Source of the DNA: Firmicutes bacterium CAG:24053_14
Lineage (GTDB): Bacteria; Bacillota; Clostridia; Oscillospirales; Oscillospiraceae
Length of the DNA: 6,435 bases
Reading direction: 5' to 3'
Assembly (NCBI GenBank): GCA_001916715.1
Contig: MNSZ01000053.1
Location: forward strand, 1-6,435
Shown here: positions 1-5,142 of the stretch, piece by piece
Layout of the letters: each line of letters starts with the position of its first letter
How positions within the stretch are numbered: position 1 is the stretch's first letter
Notes under the pieces: model-generated
Told to the model about the DNA's origin: nothing
Databases searched by the model: none
The model's input: only the letters and a program-made list of their open reading frames with translations
Made by a program: the position numbers and the translations under genes

Positions 1-15
1 GCCCCAAAGAAAAAT

Positions 16-30
16 GCCCCTGACCGGGGC
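16..30. other. small GC hairpin before the first gene
   Basis: GCCCC (16-20) and GGGGC (26-30) form a perfect 5-bp stem with a 5-base loop, ending 7 bases before the Shine-Dalgarno of the first gene. The + strand shows no T-run after it. Read on the - strand the stem is followed by a T-rich stretch (complement of 7-15), so it could end leftward transcription, but no leftward gene is seen to its right. Its role is unknown. Confidence 0.3.
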
Positions 31-49
31 GACAGATAGGAGGACATTT

Positions 50-223
50 ATGGATCAGGAACGCAATCCCAACAAGAACGCCGAGCTTTCTATGGAGCAG
101 AACTATAATCAGATCGACGGCATCATCAACAATCTGCCTGTGCCGCCCCCGGAGGATAAGCCGCTGGACAAGGTACGGGAACATCCGCCCAAGCGCCGCA
201 GCCGGGAGCGTGAGGAGCGTTGA
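50..223 (+). CDS. small hypothetical protein upstream of mobC
   Basis: This encodes 57 residues. The ATG at 50 is chosen because AGGAGG (38-43) lies 6 bases before it; the ATG at 14 has no ribosome binding site. The protein is entirely polar. It has an Asn/Glu-rich first half with the segment EQNYNQIDGIINN (residues 16-28), a proline-rich middle (PVPPPEDKP), and a very basic tail rich in Arg and Glu. There is no signal peptide or membrane segment. The YNxIDGxINN segment recalls, from memory, a stretch found in DUF4316-type proteins of Clostridia conjugative elements, but that link is inference. Its TGA shares bases with the TTG start of mobC (TTGA), so the two are probably translationally coupled and the protein may belong to the mobilization operon. 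The specific function is unknown. Confidence 0.6.
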   Translation: MDQERNPNKNAELSMEQNYNQIDGIINNLPVPPPEDKPLDKVREHPPKRRSREREER

Positions 224-567
224 CAAAGAAGCGCGTCCGCAGCGTCCCCATCTATGTGTGGGTACGGCCTGACGAGCTGGAGGTCATTCGGGAGCGCATG
301 GCCGAGGCGGGCATCCGCAACATGAGCGCCTATATCCGAAAAATGGCGCTGGGCGGCTATGTGCTCCACGTTGACCTTGAACCCGTCAAGGAGCTTGTGT
401 CGCTCCAGCGGCGCTGTGCAAACAATCTCAATCAGGCGGCCATCCATGCCAACAGCTATGGCGGCTTGTACCCGGACGAGCTGAAGCGTCTGCAAAAGGA
501 CTATGCCGATCTGTGGGGGCCGCTGTCTGATCTGCTGGCCCAGCTCTCCGCCATTGTAACGATGTGA
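220..567 (+). CDS. mobC: MobC-like relaxosome accessory protein
   Basis: This 115-residue protein resembles bacterial mobilization protein MobC. Members bind oriT DNA and help the relaxase melt and nick it. The N-terminus (VRSVPIYVWVRPDELEVI, residues 6-23) is a beta strand leading into helices, as in ribbon-helix-helix DNA-binding proteins. It is followed by GIRNMSAYIRKMALGG (31-46), the typical second helix. The C-terminal half carries the NNLNQAAIHAN segment (68-78) that matches the family's N-(I/L)-N-Q-x-A-x-x-x-N signature. The length is normal for the family. The frame is closed by a TGA at 211, so TTG at 220 is the only sensible start. It overlaps the previous stop, and GAGGAG (212-217) sits unusually close, which suggests translation by coupling. 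Two strong hairpins follow the stop. A CopG-like regulatory role is a less likely alternative. Confidence 0.82.
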   Translation: MTKKRVRSVPIYVWVRPDELEVIRERMAEAGIRNMSAYIRKMALGGYVLHVDLEPVKELVSLQRRCANNLNQAAIHANSYGGLYPDELKRLQKDYADLWGPLSDLLAQLSAIVTM

Positions 568-573
568 TACAGG

Positions 574-598
574 GGGGAACGGCCCCGTGCCGTTCCCC
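574..598. repeat. perfect 10-bp hairpin after mobC
   Basis: The arms GGGGAACGGC (574-583) and GCCGTTCCCC (589-598) are perfectly complementary with a 5-base loop, starting 6 bases after the mobC stop. No T-run follows, so it is not a standard intrinsic terminator. It may be a stabilising 3' end, a weak terminator, or part of an oriT together with the next inverted repeat. Confidence 0.6.
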
Positions 599-603
599 GG
601 CTG

Positions 604-638
604 TCCGCACCTCTGGTCATCGTGACCAGAGGTGCGGA
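604..638. repeat. perfect 16-bp inverted repeat between mobC and the relaxase operon
   Basis: The left arm 604-619 and right arm 623-638 are perfectly complementary over 16 bp around a 3-base loop (TCG). The core reads TCTGGTCA-TCG-TGACCAGA. There is no T-run downstream. It ends 14 bases before the -35 box of the next promoter. Related copies occur at 1008-1027 and 2520-2542. It could be an operator for a dimeric repressor, an oriT inverted repeat bound by MobC or relaxase, or an RNA hairpin; sequence alone does not decide. Confidence 0.65.
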
Positions 639-652
639 GGGCCGGGACATCC

Positions 653-681
653 TTGAGCGCCGATTTTTTCAGAGTTATAAT
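653..681 (+). promoter_or_regulatory. sigma-70/SigA-type promoter for the CD1845-relaxase operon
   Basis: The -35 hexamer TTGAGC (653-658) and -10 hexamer TATAAT (676-681) are separated by exactly 17 bases, a near-consensus housekeeping promoter. Transcription would start near 688, about 25 bases before the ATG at 713. It makes the membrane protein and relaxase a unit separate from mobC. The 16-bp inverted repeat just upstream is well placed to control it or to end the mobC transcript. Confidence 0.75.
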
Positions 682-712
682 AGACATATACAGGAAAAAG
701 GAGGAACCCCCT

Positions 713-1006
713 ATGCGGATCATATTCAAAATTCTTGCCGCTCCCTTTGTGTTGGTGCTGACCCTGCTTGTGGCCGTGCTCTCGTTCCTGCTGAGTCTTT
801 CCGCTGGTTTGCTCTCCATCCTCGCGTCGGTGCTGGGGCTGCTGAGTGTCCTGATGCTGTTTGTGGAGAAAGACATTTCCACGGGGATCGCGGGGCTGCT
901 GATGGCGTTTGCCATTTCACCCTTTGGCCTGCCTGCGCTGGCCGGATGGCTGCTTGCCAAGCTGGACGAGCTGAACGGCTCCCTGCGGTGCTTCATCATG
1001 GGCTGA
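713..1006 (+). CDS. CD1845-type small membrane protein
   Basis: This 97-residue protein is strongly hydrophobic. The ATG at 713 is preceded by AAGGAGG (698-704) at 8 bases, whereas a longer upstream start at 632 lacks one and would precede the promoter. It appears to have three membrane segments, roughly residues 7-28, 33-51 and 58-82. A short charged link (VEKDISTG, 51-58) lies between the second and third, and the C-terminus (AKLDELNGSLRCFIMG) is polar. It resembles the small proteins annotated as CD1845 family that sit between mobC and the relaxase in Tn1549/CTn-like elements. This assignment is from memory of sequence and position. The biochemical function is unknown; a role in anchoring the relaxosome or transfer apparatus at the membrane is only a guess. 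It is co-transcribed with the relaxase. A continuous open frame through the same bases in the relaxase frame is a compositional shadow. Confidence 0.75.
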   Translation: MRIIFKILAAPFVLVLTLLVAVLSFLLSLSAGLLSILASVLGLLSVLMLFVEKDISTGIAGLLMAFAISPFGLPALAGWLLAKLDELNGSLRCFIMG

Positions 1007-1007
1007 G

Positions 1008-1027
1008 TTCTGCGCGGTGGCCAGAAG
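1008..1027. repeat. degenerate copy of the TTCTGG...CCAGAA palindrome
   Basis: TTCTG (1008-1012), five bases, then TGGCCAGAAG (1018-1027), begins 2 bases after the stop of the membrane-protein gene. The right half is identical to the right half of the copy at 2533-2542. The left half has lost bases compared with TTCTGGTCA. Only a 5-bp stem (TTCTG/CAGAA) remains. Confidence 0.45.
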
Positions 1028-1034
1028 ATGCAGG

Positions 1035-1060
1035 AACGGCGGCTGATCCCAGTCGCCGTT
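1035..1060. other. hairpin just upstream of the relaxase ribosome binding site
   Basis: The arms 1035-1045 (AACGGCGGCTG) and 1050-1060 (CAGTCGCCGTT) pair over 11 bp with a single G·T wobble and a 4-base loop. The stem ends 13 bases before AGGAGG. Only scattered Ts follow, so it is a weak terminator at best. It could dampen read-through into, or translation of, the relaxase, or mark an mRNA processing site. Confidence 0.55.
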
Positions 1061-1073
1061 TGTCGTTATGGAA

Positions 1074-1089
1074 AGGAGGGCTGCCTACG
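1074..1089 (+). promoter_or_regulatory. ideal Shine-Dalgarno leading to an ACG in the start position
   Basis: AGGAGG (1074-1079) lies exactly 7 bases before ACG (1087-1089). The following codons read A-T-T-Y-L-K-S, which matches how relaxases of this group begin (MATTYLKS-like, from memory). No ATG, GTG or TTG sits at a workable distance in that frame. CTG at 1081 is one base from the AGGAGG, and TTG at 1060 is upstream of it. The ATG at 1068 is in another frame and meets TAA at 1125. The site therefore looks like an ATG-to-ACG change or a genuine non-canonical start. Confidence 0.6.
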
Positions 1090-2496
1090 GCCACAACTTA
1101 TCTAAAATCCCACAAGCGGGCCGATAAGCGGACGGCCCTGCAAAGCCTGAAAGACCGCTTCGACTATGGCCTGAACCCGGAAAAGTTGGGGGCCGTTTCC
1201 TCCTACCTTTGCGATCCGGCCACGGCACACGCCGAGTTCATGCTGGTCAAAAATCAGTATCAGGGCGAAACTGACCGCAGGGCCGGACACGGGGCGCTGT
1301 GCTACCAGATCCGGCAGGCGTTCCCCCACGGCGAGGTGACGGCGGAGGAGGCCAACCGCATCGGCTATGAAACGGCGATGCGCTGGACAAAGGGCAAGTA
1401 TCAATTCTTTGTCTGTACCCATATAGACAAGGAGCACATTCATAATCACATTTACTACAATTCCACCGCCTATGACCGCTCCCGGAAGTTCCGAAACTTC
1501 ATCGGCTCCTCGTTCGCCCTGCGGCGGCTGTCTGACCGGGTATGTCTGGAGCACGATCTATCCGTGATTGTAAATCCCAAGCTCCACAGCAAGGGGCGGT
1601 ATCTGCACTACGGTCAATGGCTGGGCGAAAATCAAAAGCTATCACAGAAAGAACAGATCCGCTTTGCCATTGACACGGCCCTGACGGAGCGCCCCGAGGA
1701 CTTCGCAGATTTTCTCCGGCGCATGGAAACCGCAGGCATACAGGTCAAGCACGGGCGCGGCGGTGTGATCTCATTCCTTGTGCCAGGACAACAGCGGGCG
1801 GCCCGTTTCCGGGCGGCCACGCTGGGGGACGGCTACGGCCCCGAGGACGTGCAGGCCGTCATTGACGGCAAGGCTCCCACACGAACGGCCCCGGTGCGGA
1901 GAGCGCCCACGCCCCGCCGTGTCAATCTGCTGATCGACATTCAGGAGCGGATGCGTCAGGGCAAAGGCCCTGCTTATGAACGCTGGGCCAAGGTGTATAA
2001 CCTTAAACAGATGGCGGCTGCGCTGCAATATCTGAAAGAGCACCAGCTCTTTGAATATGACGATTTGGCCGCAAAGACCGACGCCGCCACAGAGCGTTTT
2101 CACACGCTGGCCGGGGACATTCAGCAGACCGAGGCCGAGCTTTCCCGTGTGTCCGATCTGATGGCCGCCGTGGTGCAGTACGCCAAGACCCGCCCCGCGT
2201 TCGATGGGTACAAGGCCGCCAAGTACAACCGGAAATACCTTGCCGAGCATGAGGCGGAGCTGGCCGACTACCGGGCAGCCAAGGCGACAATGGCCGAGCT
2301 GCTGGGCGGCGAGAAGCTCCCCAAAATGGACGTACTAAAAGAAAAACGCCGCCAACTGGCAGCGCGGAAAAAGGCTCTTTATTTGGAATACCGCAAGGCC
2401 CAGCAGGATATGCGGGAGCTGGTGGCAGTCAAGGGCAGCGTGGATCACCTGCGCGGGCTGACGGACAACCAGCGCAATAAGGAGCAGGCCCGTTAG
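1087..2496 (+). CDS. MobA/VirD2-type (MOBP-like) relaxase, ACG at the expected start
   Basis: This relaxase would nick one strand at oriT, stay covalently bound to the 5' end and pilot the DNA into the recipient. Numbering from the ACG at 1087 gives 469 residues, normal for this group. The likely catalytic tyrosine is Tyr27 in DRFDYGLNPEK. The metal-binding motif THIDKEHIHNHIYYN (111-125) gives the HxDxxHxHxH histidine triad. Conserved blocks include QIRQAF (74-79), EEANRIGYETAMRWTKGK (87-104) and the FRNFIGSSFALRRLSDRVCLEH stretch after the triad. The C-terminal third is rich in Lys, Glu and Ala and probably coiled, ending in LTDNQRNKEQAR. If ACG is not used, the next in-frame ATG (1240, residue 52) would drop Tyr27 and inactivate the enzyme. 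The frame is open back to 622, but that part overlaps the membrane-protein gene and looks non-coding. Apart from the start, the gene appears intact. Confidence 0.85.
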   Translation, partial: TATTYLKSHKRADKRTALQSLKDRFDYGLNPEKLGAVSSYLCDPATAHAEFMLVKNQYQGETDRRAGHGALCYQIRQAFPHGEVTAEEANRIGYETAMRWTKGKYQFFVCTHIDKEHIHNHIYYNSTAYDRSRKFRNFIGSSFALRRLSDRVCLEHDLSVIVNPKLHSKGRYLHYGQWLGENQKLSQKEQIRFAIDTALTERPEDFADFLRRMETAGIQVKHGRGGVISFLVPGQQRAARFRAATLGDGYGPEDVQAVIDGKAPTRTAPVRRAPTPRRVNLLIDIQERMRQGKGPAYERWAKVYNLKQMAAALQYLKEHQLFEYDDLAAKTDAATERFHTLAGDIQQTEAELSRVSDLMAAVVQYAKTRPAFDGYKAAKYNRKYLAEHEAELADYRAAKATMAELLGGEKLPKMDVLKEKRRQLAARKKALYLEYRKAQQDMRELVAVKGSVDHLRGLTDNQRNKEQAR

Positions 2497-2519
2497 GGAC
2501 GGCGACGCAGACAACATTT

Positions 2520-2542
2520 CTTCTGGTCACGATGGCCAGAAG
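2520..2542. repeat. palindrome CTTCTGGTCA-N3-TGGCCAGAAG after the relaxase
   Basis: The arms 2520-2529 and 2533-2542 are complementary over 10 positions with one G·T pair and a 3-base loop (CGA). It is the same motif as the core of the 604-638 inverted repeat and the degenerate copy at 1008-1027. It lies 23 bases after the relaxase stop and begins a run of four consecutive stem-loops. Confidence 0.6.
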
Positions 2543-2552
2543 TCCAGCGGGT

Positions 2553-2640
2553 TTGGGGGCACCCCAACAAGCATTTCCGCAGCGCGGAAATTGCAAGTGT
2601 CAATACACTTGCCTTGCTTGCCGCTAACGCGCTCCCCCGT
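2553..2640. other. oriT: candidate origin of transfer: three stacked inverted repeats
   Basis: Three inverted repeats follow one another: TTGGGG/CCCCAA (2553-2558, 2562-2567), ATTTCCGC/GCGGAAAT (2573-2580, 2584-2591) and GCAAGTGT/ACACTTGC (2593-2600, 2605-2612). A short unstructured stretch with CTAACGCGCTCCCC follows (from about 2623). Inverted repeats flanking a short nick region next to the relaxase gene are the usual oriT layout. The last stretch bears a loose likeness to the TAAGTGCGCCC nick region of RSF1010-type plasmids. That likeness is weak and the nick site is not established. No ORF fits here. Alternatives are read-through-blocking structures or the 568-650 hairpins as the true oriT. 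Confidence 0.45.
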
Positions 2641-2650
2641 AGGCCCTACG

Positions 2651-2684
2651 AAAAACGGAGGCCGCGTTTTTACGCCTCCTCCGT
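2651..2684 (-). terminator. intrinsic terminator of the XRE regulator gene
   Basis: Read on the - strand, ACGGAGG (complement of 2678-2684) pairs with CCTCCGT (complement of 2655-2661). An inner GCGT/ACGC pairing is also possible, and the stem is followed by a TTTTT run (complement of 2651-2655). The stem overlaps the stop codon of the leftward gene at 2670, a compact arrangement. Confidence 0.65.
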
Positions 2685-3029
2685 TCCGCGGTTTTCTATG
2701 ATTGCGTTGATAATCCCCTCGACAAGCCGTAGTTCGTTCTCACTGAGAGAATTAAGCAGAATACTGATCCGCTTCTTTGTGGCTTCATCGGCTCCCATAT
2801 CGGGATAAAAGTATTCGTCCACGGAGATACCGAACATCGTTACCATTTGGTAAAAGGTATTTAGGCTCGGATGCTGACCACGATTTTCAAAATACATAAT
2901 AGAACGAGGTGTGCGGTCAACGAGCTGCGCGAGGTATTCCTGTGTCCAGCCTTTTGCCTCTCTTTTGCGCTTGATCTCCCGGCCTAATGCGTGGAAGTCG
3001 AGCCGTCTTTCATCTTGGTACATTCTCAT
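2670..3029 (-). CDS. XRE (Cro/CI) family helix-turn-helix regulator
   Basis: This leftward gene encodes 119 residues, or 117 if the second ATG at 3023 is used. The HTH_3-type DNA-binding domain covers about residues 14-70: GREIKRKREAKGWTQEYLAQLVDRTPRSIMYFENRGQHPSLNTF. The W-T-Q-E-Y-L-A-Q-L helix, the turn and the recognition helix (RTPRSIMYFE) are clear, followed by the P-S-L-x-T-F helix typical of XRE proteins. The C-terminal tail (ATKKRISILLNSLSENELRLVEGIINAIIENR) is helical and may mediate dimerisation. AGGGTGA lies 1-5 bases from the first ATG depending on alignment, so the exact start is uncertain. The gene diverges from the blaI-like operon and shares its upstream region. It may repress itself, through the inverted repeat over its start, and perhaps influence the divergent operon or the element. 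The target is unknown. Confidence 0.85.
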   Translation of the reverse strand: MRMYQDERRLDFHALGREIKRKREAKGWTQEYLAQLVDRTPRSIMYFENRGQHPSLNTFYQMVTMFGISVDEYFYPDMGADEATKKRISILLNSLSENELRLVEGIINAIIENRGTEEA

Positions 3030-3071
3030 ATCACCCTATATTATTCTACATTTCAGGTTTGCATATGAGAA
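3023..3071 (-). promoter_or_regulatory. inverted repeat over the XRE gene start, possible operator
   Basis: TTCTCATAT (3023-3031) and ATATGAGAA (3063-3071) are perfect 9-bp inverted copies whose centres are 40 bases apart, about four helical turns. The first covers the start codon. The second overlaps a weak -35-like TTCTCA on the - strand, which is 17 bases from a TAGAAT (complement of 3043-3048). The implied transcript start is very near the ribosome binding site, so the promoter call itself is doubtful. The repeat is the firmer observation. Confidence 0.35.
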
Positions 3072-3129
3072 CGAAATACAATTTTATGATAAGTAGTATT
3101 TATTTTCGCAAGAGCAGCCCAATACAGTG

Positions 3130-3158
3130 TTGACAGAGTTATAAGACTGTGGTATTAT
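3130..3158 (+). promoter_or_regulatory. consensus promoter of the blaI-blaR1-KTR operon
   Basis: TTGACA (3130-3135), exactly the -35 consensus, is followed after 17 bases by TATTAT (3153-3158). The predicted start is near 3165, giving a leader of about 37 bases before the blaI ATG. Such a strong promoter fits an operon normally held down by a repressor. Confidence 0.8.
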
Positions 3159-3184
3159 GAAAATGCAAACTACACCAGTCTTAT
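3141..3184 (+). promoter_or_regulatory. candidate BlaI operator spanning the -10 box and start site
   Basis: ATAAGACTG (3141-3149) and CAGTCTTAT (3176-3184) are perfect 9-bp inverted copies that bracket the -10 box and transcription start. The right side also contains ACTACA, and TACAGTGTT (3123-3131) overlaps the -35; BlaI/MecI operators in other bacteria are built on TACA/TGTA. Binding here would block the promoter, in line with BlaI autoregulation. The exact BlaI site is inferred. Confidence 0.5.
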
Positions 3185-3201
3185 GAGAGGGGCCATTGCT
3201 C

Positions 3202-3561
3202 ATGGATATTAAACTGTTTGATTCTGAATTAAAAGTAATGGATGTTCTTTGGAAGGAGGCGGATACACCCGCCAGAGAAATAGCACGGGTACTGACAGAT
3301 GAATTAGGATGGAATGTCAATACGACATATACGCTTATCAAGCGTTGCATAAAAAAGGGGGCAATTGCGCGTTCCGAGCCAGGCTTTATGTGCCATGCAT
3401 TGGTTTCCAAGTCCGCTGTCCAAGAAGCCGAAACAGATGAATTGATCAACAAAATCTACGACGGTTCTGCTGACAAACTGTTCGCTGCGTTGCTTGGGAG
3501 AAAAAAACTGTCTGAGGAACAAATCGAAAAGCTGAAACAAATTGTTGGCGATCTGGAATGA
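3202..3561 (+). CDS. blaI: BlaI/MecI/CopY-family repressor
   Basis: This 119-residue protein belongs to the BlaI/MecI penicillinase-repressor family, dimeric winged-helix repressors that are destroyed when the partner membrane protease signals. The N-terminal winged helix covers about residues 5-70: FDSELKVMDVLW (6-17, the family's opening helix), the PAREIARVL helix (23-31), recognition helix NVNTTYTLIKRCIKKG (38-53) and the wing to about 62. The C-terminal part (about 72-119) is helical and acidic/basic, ending LSEEQIEKLKQIVGDLE, as in the dimerisation domain. ATG at 3202 is chosen over TTG at 3196 because GAGAGGGG (3185-3192) is 9 bases away; it also gives the usual MDIKL-type beginning. 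It is first in an operon with the blaR1-like gene, 10 bases apart. No beta-lactamase gene is present, so its target beyond its own operon is unknown; the symbol denotes family only. Confidence 0.85.
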   Translation: MDIKLFDSELKVMDVLWKEADTPAREIARVLTDELGWNVNTTYTLIKRCIKKGAIARSEPGFMCHALVSKSAVQEAETDELINKIYDGSADKLFAALLGRKKLSEEQIEKLKQIVGDLE

Positions 3562-3571
3562 GGTGGTGATA

Positions 3572-5122
3572 ATGAACCTGCTCCAAATGAGTTTTACGGG
3601 TGCTGTAATGATTTTGGCTGTTACTGTCATTCGTGCTCTTGCAATTAACAAAGTCCCGAAAAAGACATTTCTGGTGCTTTGGGGGATCGCGCTGGTGCGG
3701 CTGATGATACCGTTCTCTTTGCCCTCATGGTTTAGCATCTACTCTCTCTGGAATCGAGAAATACCCACAGTGGGAATGAATACGGCGGCGGGTATGCTGA
3801 TTCCTGTGATACAGGCGGAGCAACAGGCCACCATTCCTCACAACACTGTCGGCTCTGTGGCAAATGTCTCAGCGCCGGAAATCATCTGGATTCTTGGATG
3901 CGTACTTTGTGCGTTCTTCTTTGCGGTAGCCTACTGGAAATCCTATAAAGAGTTTCAAATGTCCCTGCCTGTCAGAAATGATGGGATTGAAAAGTGGTTG
4001 GAAACTCATCCAACGAGAAGAACCATTACCGTGCGCCAATCCAGTTTGGTATCCTCTCCATTGACTTACGGCGTGATTCACCCAGTCATTTTATTGCCGA
4101 AAACCACAGACTGGAATAACGAAGATACGCTACATTACGTTTTGGCACATGAGCTTGTGCATATCAAACGATTTGACATTATAGCGAAAGTTGTTCTGGT
4201 GGTTGCTCTCTGTATCCATTGGTTTAATCCTCTGGTATGGGTCATGTATGTTCTGGCAAATAGAGATATTGAGCTTTCCTGTGACGAGACCGTGATTCGC
4301 CAGTTCGGAGAACATACAAGAGCAGCTTATGCCAAAGTTCTGATCAGCATGGAGGAAACAAGGAGTGGTTTCACCCCTCTTTGTAATAATTTCAGCAGAA
4401 ATGCGATTGAAGAAAGGATAACAGCAATTATGAAAACACGGAAAACAACAGTTGTATCTCTGGCCCTTGCAGCGCTGATCGTTGCGGGAACGACATCGGT
4501 CTTTGCGACCTCTGCTCTTGCTGAGAGTAAAGGCTCTAAGGACACGAACTATTATGAGACTGAAACCTCCGAAGGTGTTTTGACTTCCTACACCGATGAC
4601 AACGGGGAAATTCACTATGTTCTTGATGACGGAAACACAACAAGAACGCTGAGCGCAGAAGAATTTGAGCAGCAGTATCCTTCCCCGGTCATAGAGTGGT
4701 GGACCTACGACGAATACAAAAACTGGATGGACAACGAGAAAGAAACGCTCCAGAGCATAATCGGCGAAAAGGGATGGACCTCTGCACATGGCGAGTTTGT
4801 CTGGACCCAGGAAATGGTCGATGAAACCATTGCCGAATACGAAAAGGTGCTCCAGGACATCAAAGACGGCATGATGTACTCTAAGACCGTTGATGGCGAA
4901 CAGGACATCATGGTGGGTTATAATCCGGAGGACATTGTGACCAGTTCGAGCTACGATTATTTCGTGAAGCTGGAAAACGGTAAAGAAAAGTTATTTGGGC
5001 CTTATGAAACGCCCGATGAATTGCTTGCGGCGGTAGAGTCTTTCTGCAATGATCAGGTCAAGTTGGGAAATATGGATCAGAGTGAGGCCCGTGAAATCGT
5101 TAGCCGGTGCGTACAAAACTAA
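3572..5122 (+). CDS. BlaR1-like M56 membrane metalloprotease with a non-PBP sensor domain
   Basis: This 516-residue protein looks like a BlaR1/MecR1-type signal transducer: an extracellular stimulus activates a membrane zinc protease, leading to loss of the BlaI repressor. ATG at 3572 has GAGGTGG (3560-3566) 5 bases upstream; the TTG at 3542 lies inside blaI without one. Membrane segments are likely at about 8-25, 33-50, 104-121, 203-229 and 294-312. The M56 active site HELVH is at 193-197, followed by NRDIELSCDE (230-239), in which Glu234 is the probable third zinc ligand. Beyond the last membrane segment, about 200 residues (from about 318) form an acidic, Trp/Tyr-rich outer domain (for example EWWTYDEYKNWMDNEKE). 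It shows none of the SxxK/SxN/KTG penicillin-binding motifs of true BlaR1. The ligand is therefore probably not a beta-lactam bound in the classical way. A KTR zinc-ribbon gene follows at once. Confidence 0.82.
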   Translation: MNLLQMSFTGAVMILAVTVIRALAINKVPKKTFLVLWGIALVRLMIPFSLPSWFSIYSLWNREIPTVGMNTAAGMLIPVIQAEQQATIPHNTVGSVANVSAPEIIWILGCVLCAFFFAVAYWKSYKEFQMSLPVRNDGIEKWLETHPTRRTITVRQSSLVSSPLTYGVIHPVILLPKTTDWNNEDTLHYVLAHELVHIKRFDIIAKVVLVVALCIHWFNPLVWVMYVLANRDIELSCDETVIRQFGEHTRAAYAKVLISMEETRSGFTPLCNNFSRNAIEERITAIMKTRKTTVVSLALAALIVAGTTSVFATSALAESKGSKDTNYYETETSEGVLTSYTDDNGEIHYVLDDGNTTRTLSAEEFEQQYPSPVIEWWTYDEYKNWMDNEKETLQSIIGEKGWTSAHGEFVWTQEMVDETIAEYEKVLQDIKDGMMYSKTVDGEQDIMVGYNPEDIVTSSSYDYFVKLENGKEKLFGPYETPDELLAAVESFCNDQVKLGNMDQSEAREIVSRCVQN

Positions 5123-5142
5123 ATTGCATGAGCATGTGCAAA

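Noticed and set aside
109..999. Long leftward open frame of 296 codons
   Set aside because: It is antisense to three well-supported genes, low in complexity (Ser/Arg-rich), and runs through the hairpins; a GC-rich shadow frame.
622..1086. Continuous open frame extending the relaxase about 155 residues upstream
   Set aside because: It overlaps the membrane-protein gene in another frame, gives a Cys/Ala/Arg-rich peptide unlike any relaxase N-terminus, and would start upstream of the promoter at 653-681. The family begins at 1087.
1068..1127. ATG at 1068 as an alternative start for the relaxase
   Set aside because: It is in a different frame, stops after 19 codons, lacks an upstream Shine-Dalgarno and contains the real one inside it.
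2500..2650. CRISPR-like array
   Set aside because: The repeats are inverted stem-loops of different sequence, not regularly spaced direct repeats.
4130..4789. Leftward open frame of 219 codons opposite the BlaR1-like gene
   Set aside because: It is antisense to a protein with a clear M56 active site, shows no domain, and is rich in Cys/Phe as expected of antisense translation.
3202..5122. A beta-lactam resistance locus
   Set aside because: No beta-lactamase or PBP gene is present, and the sensor lacks the penicillin-binding motifs.
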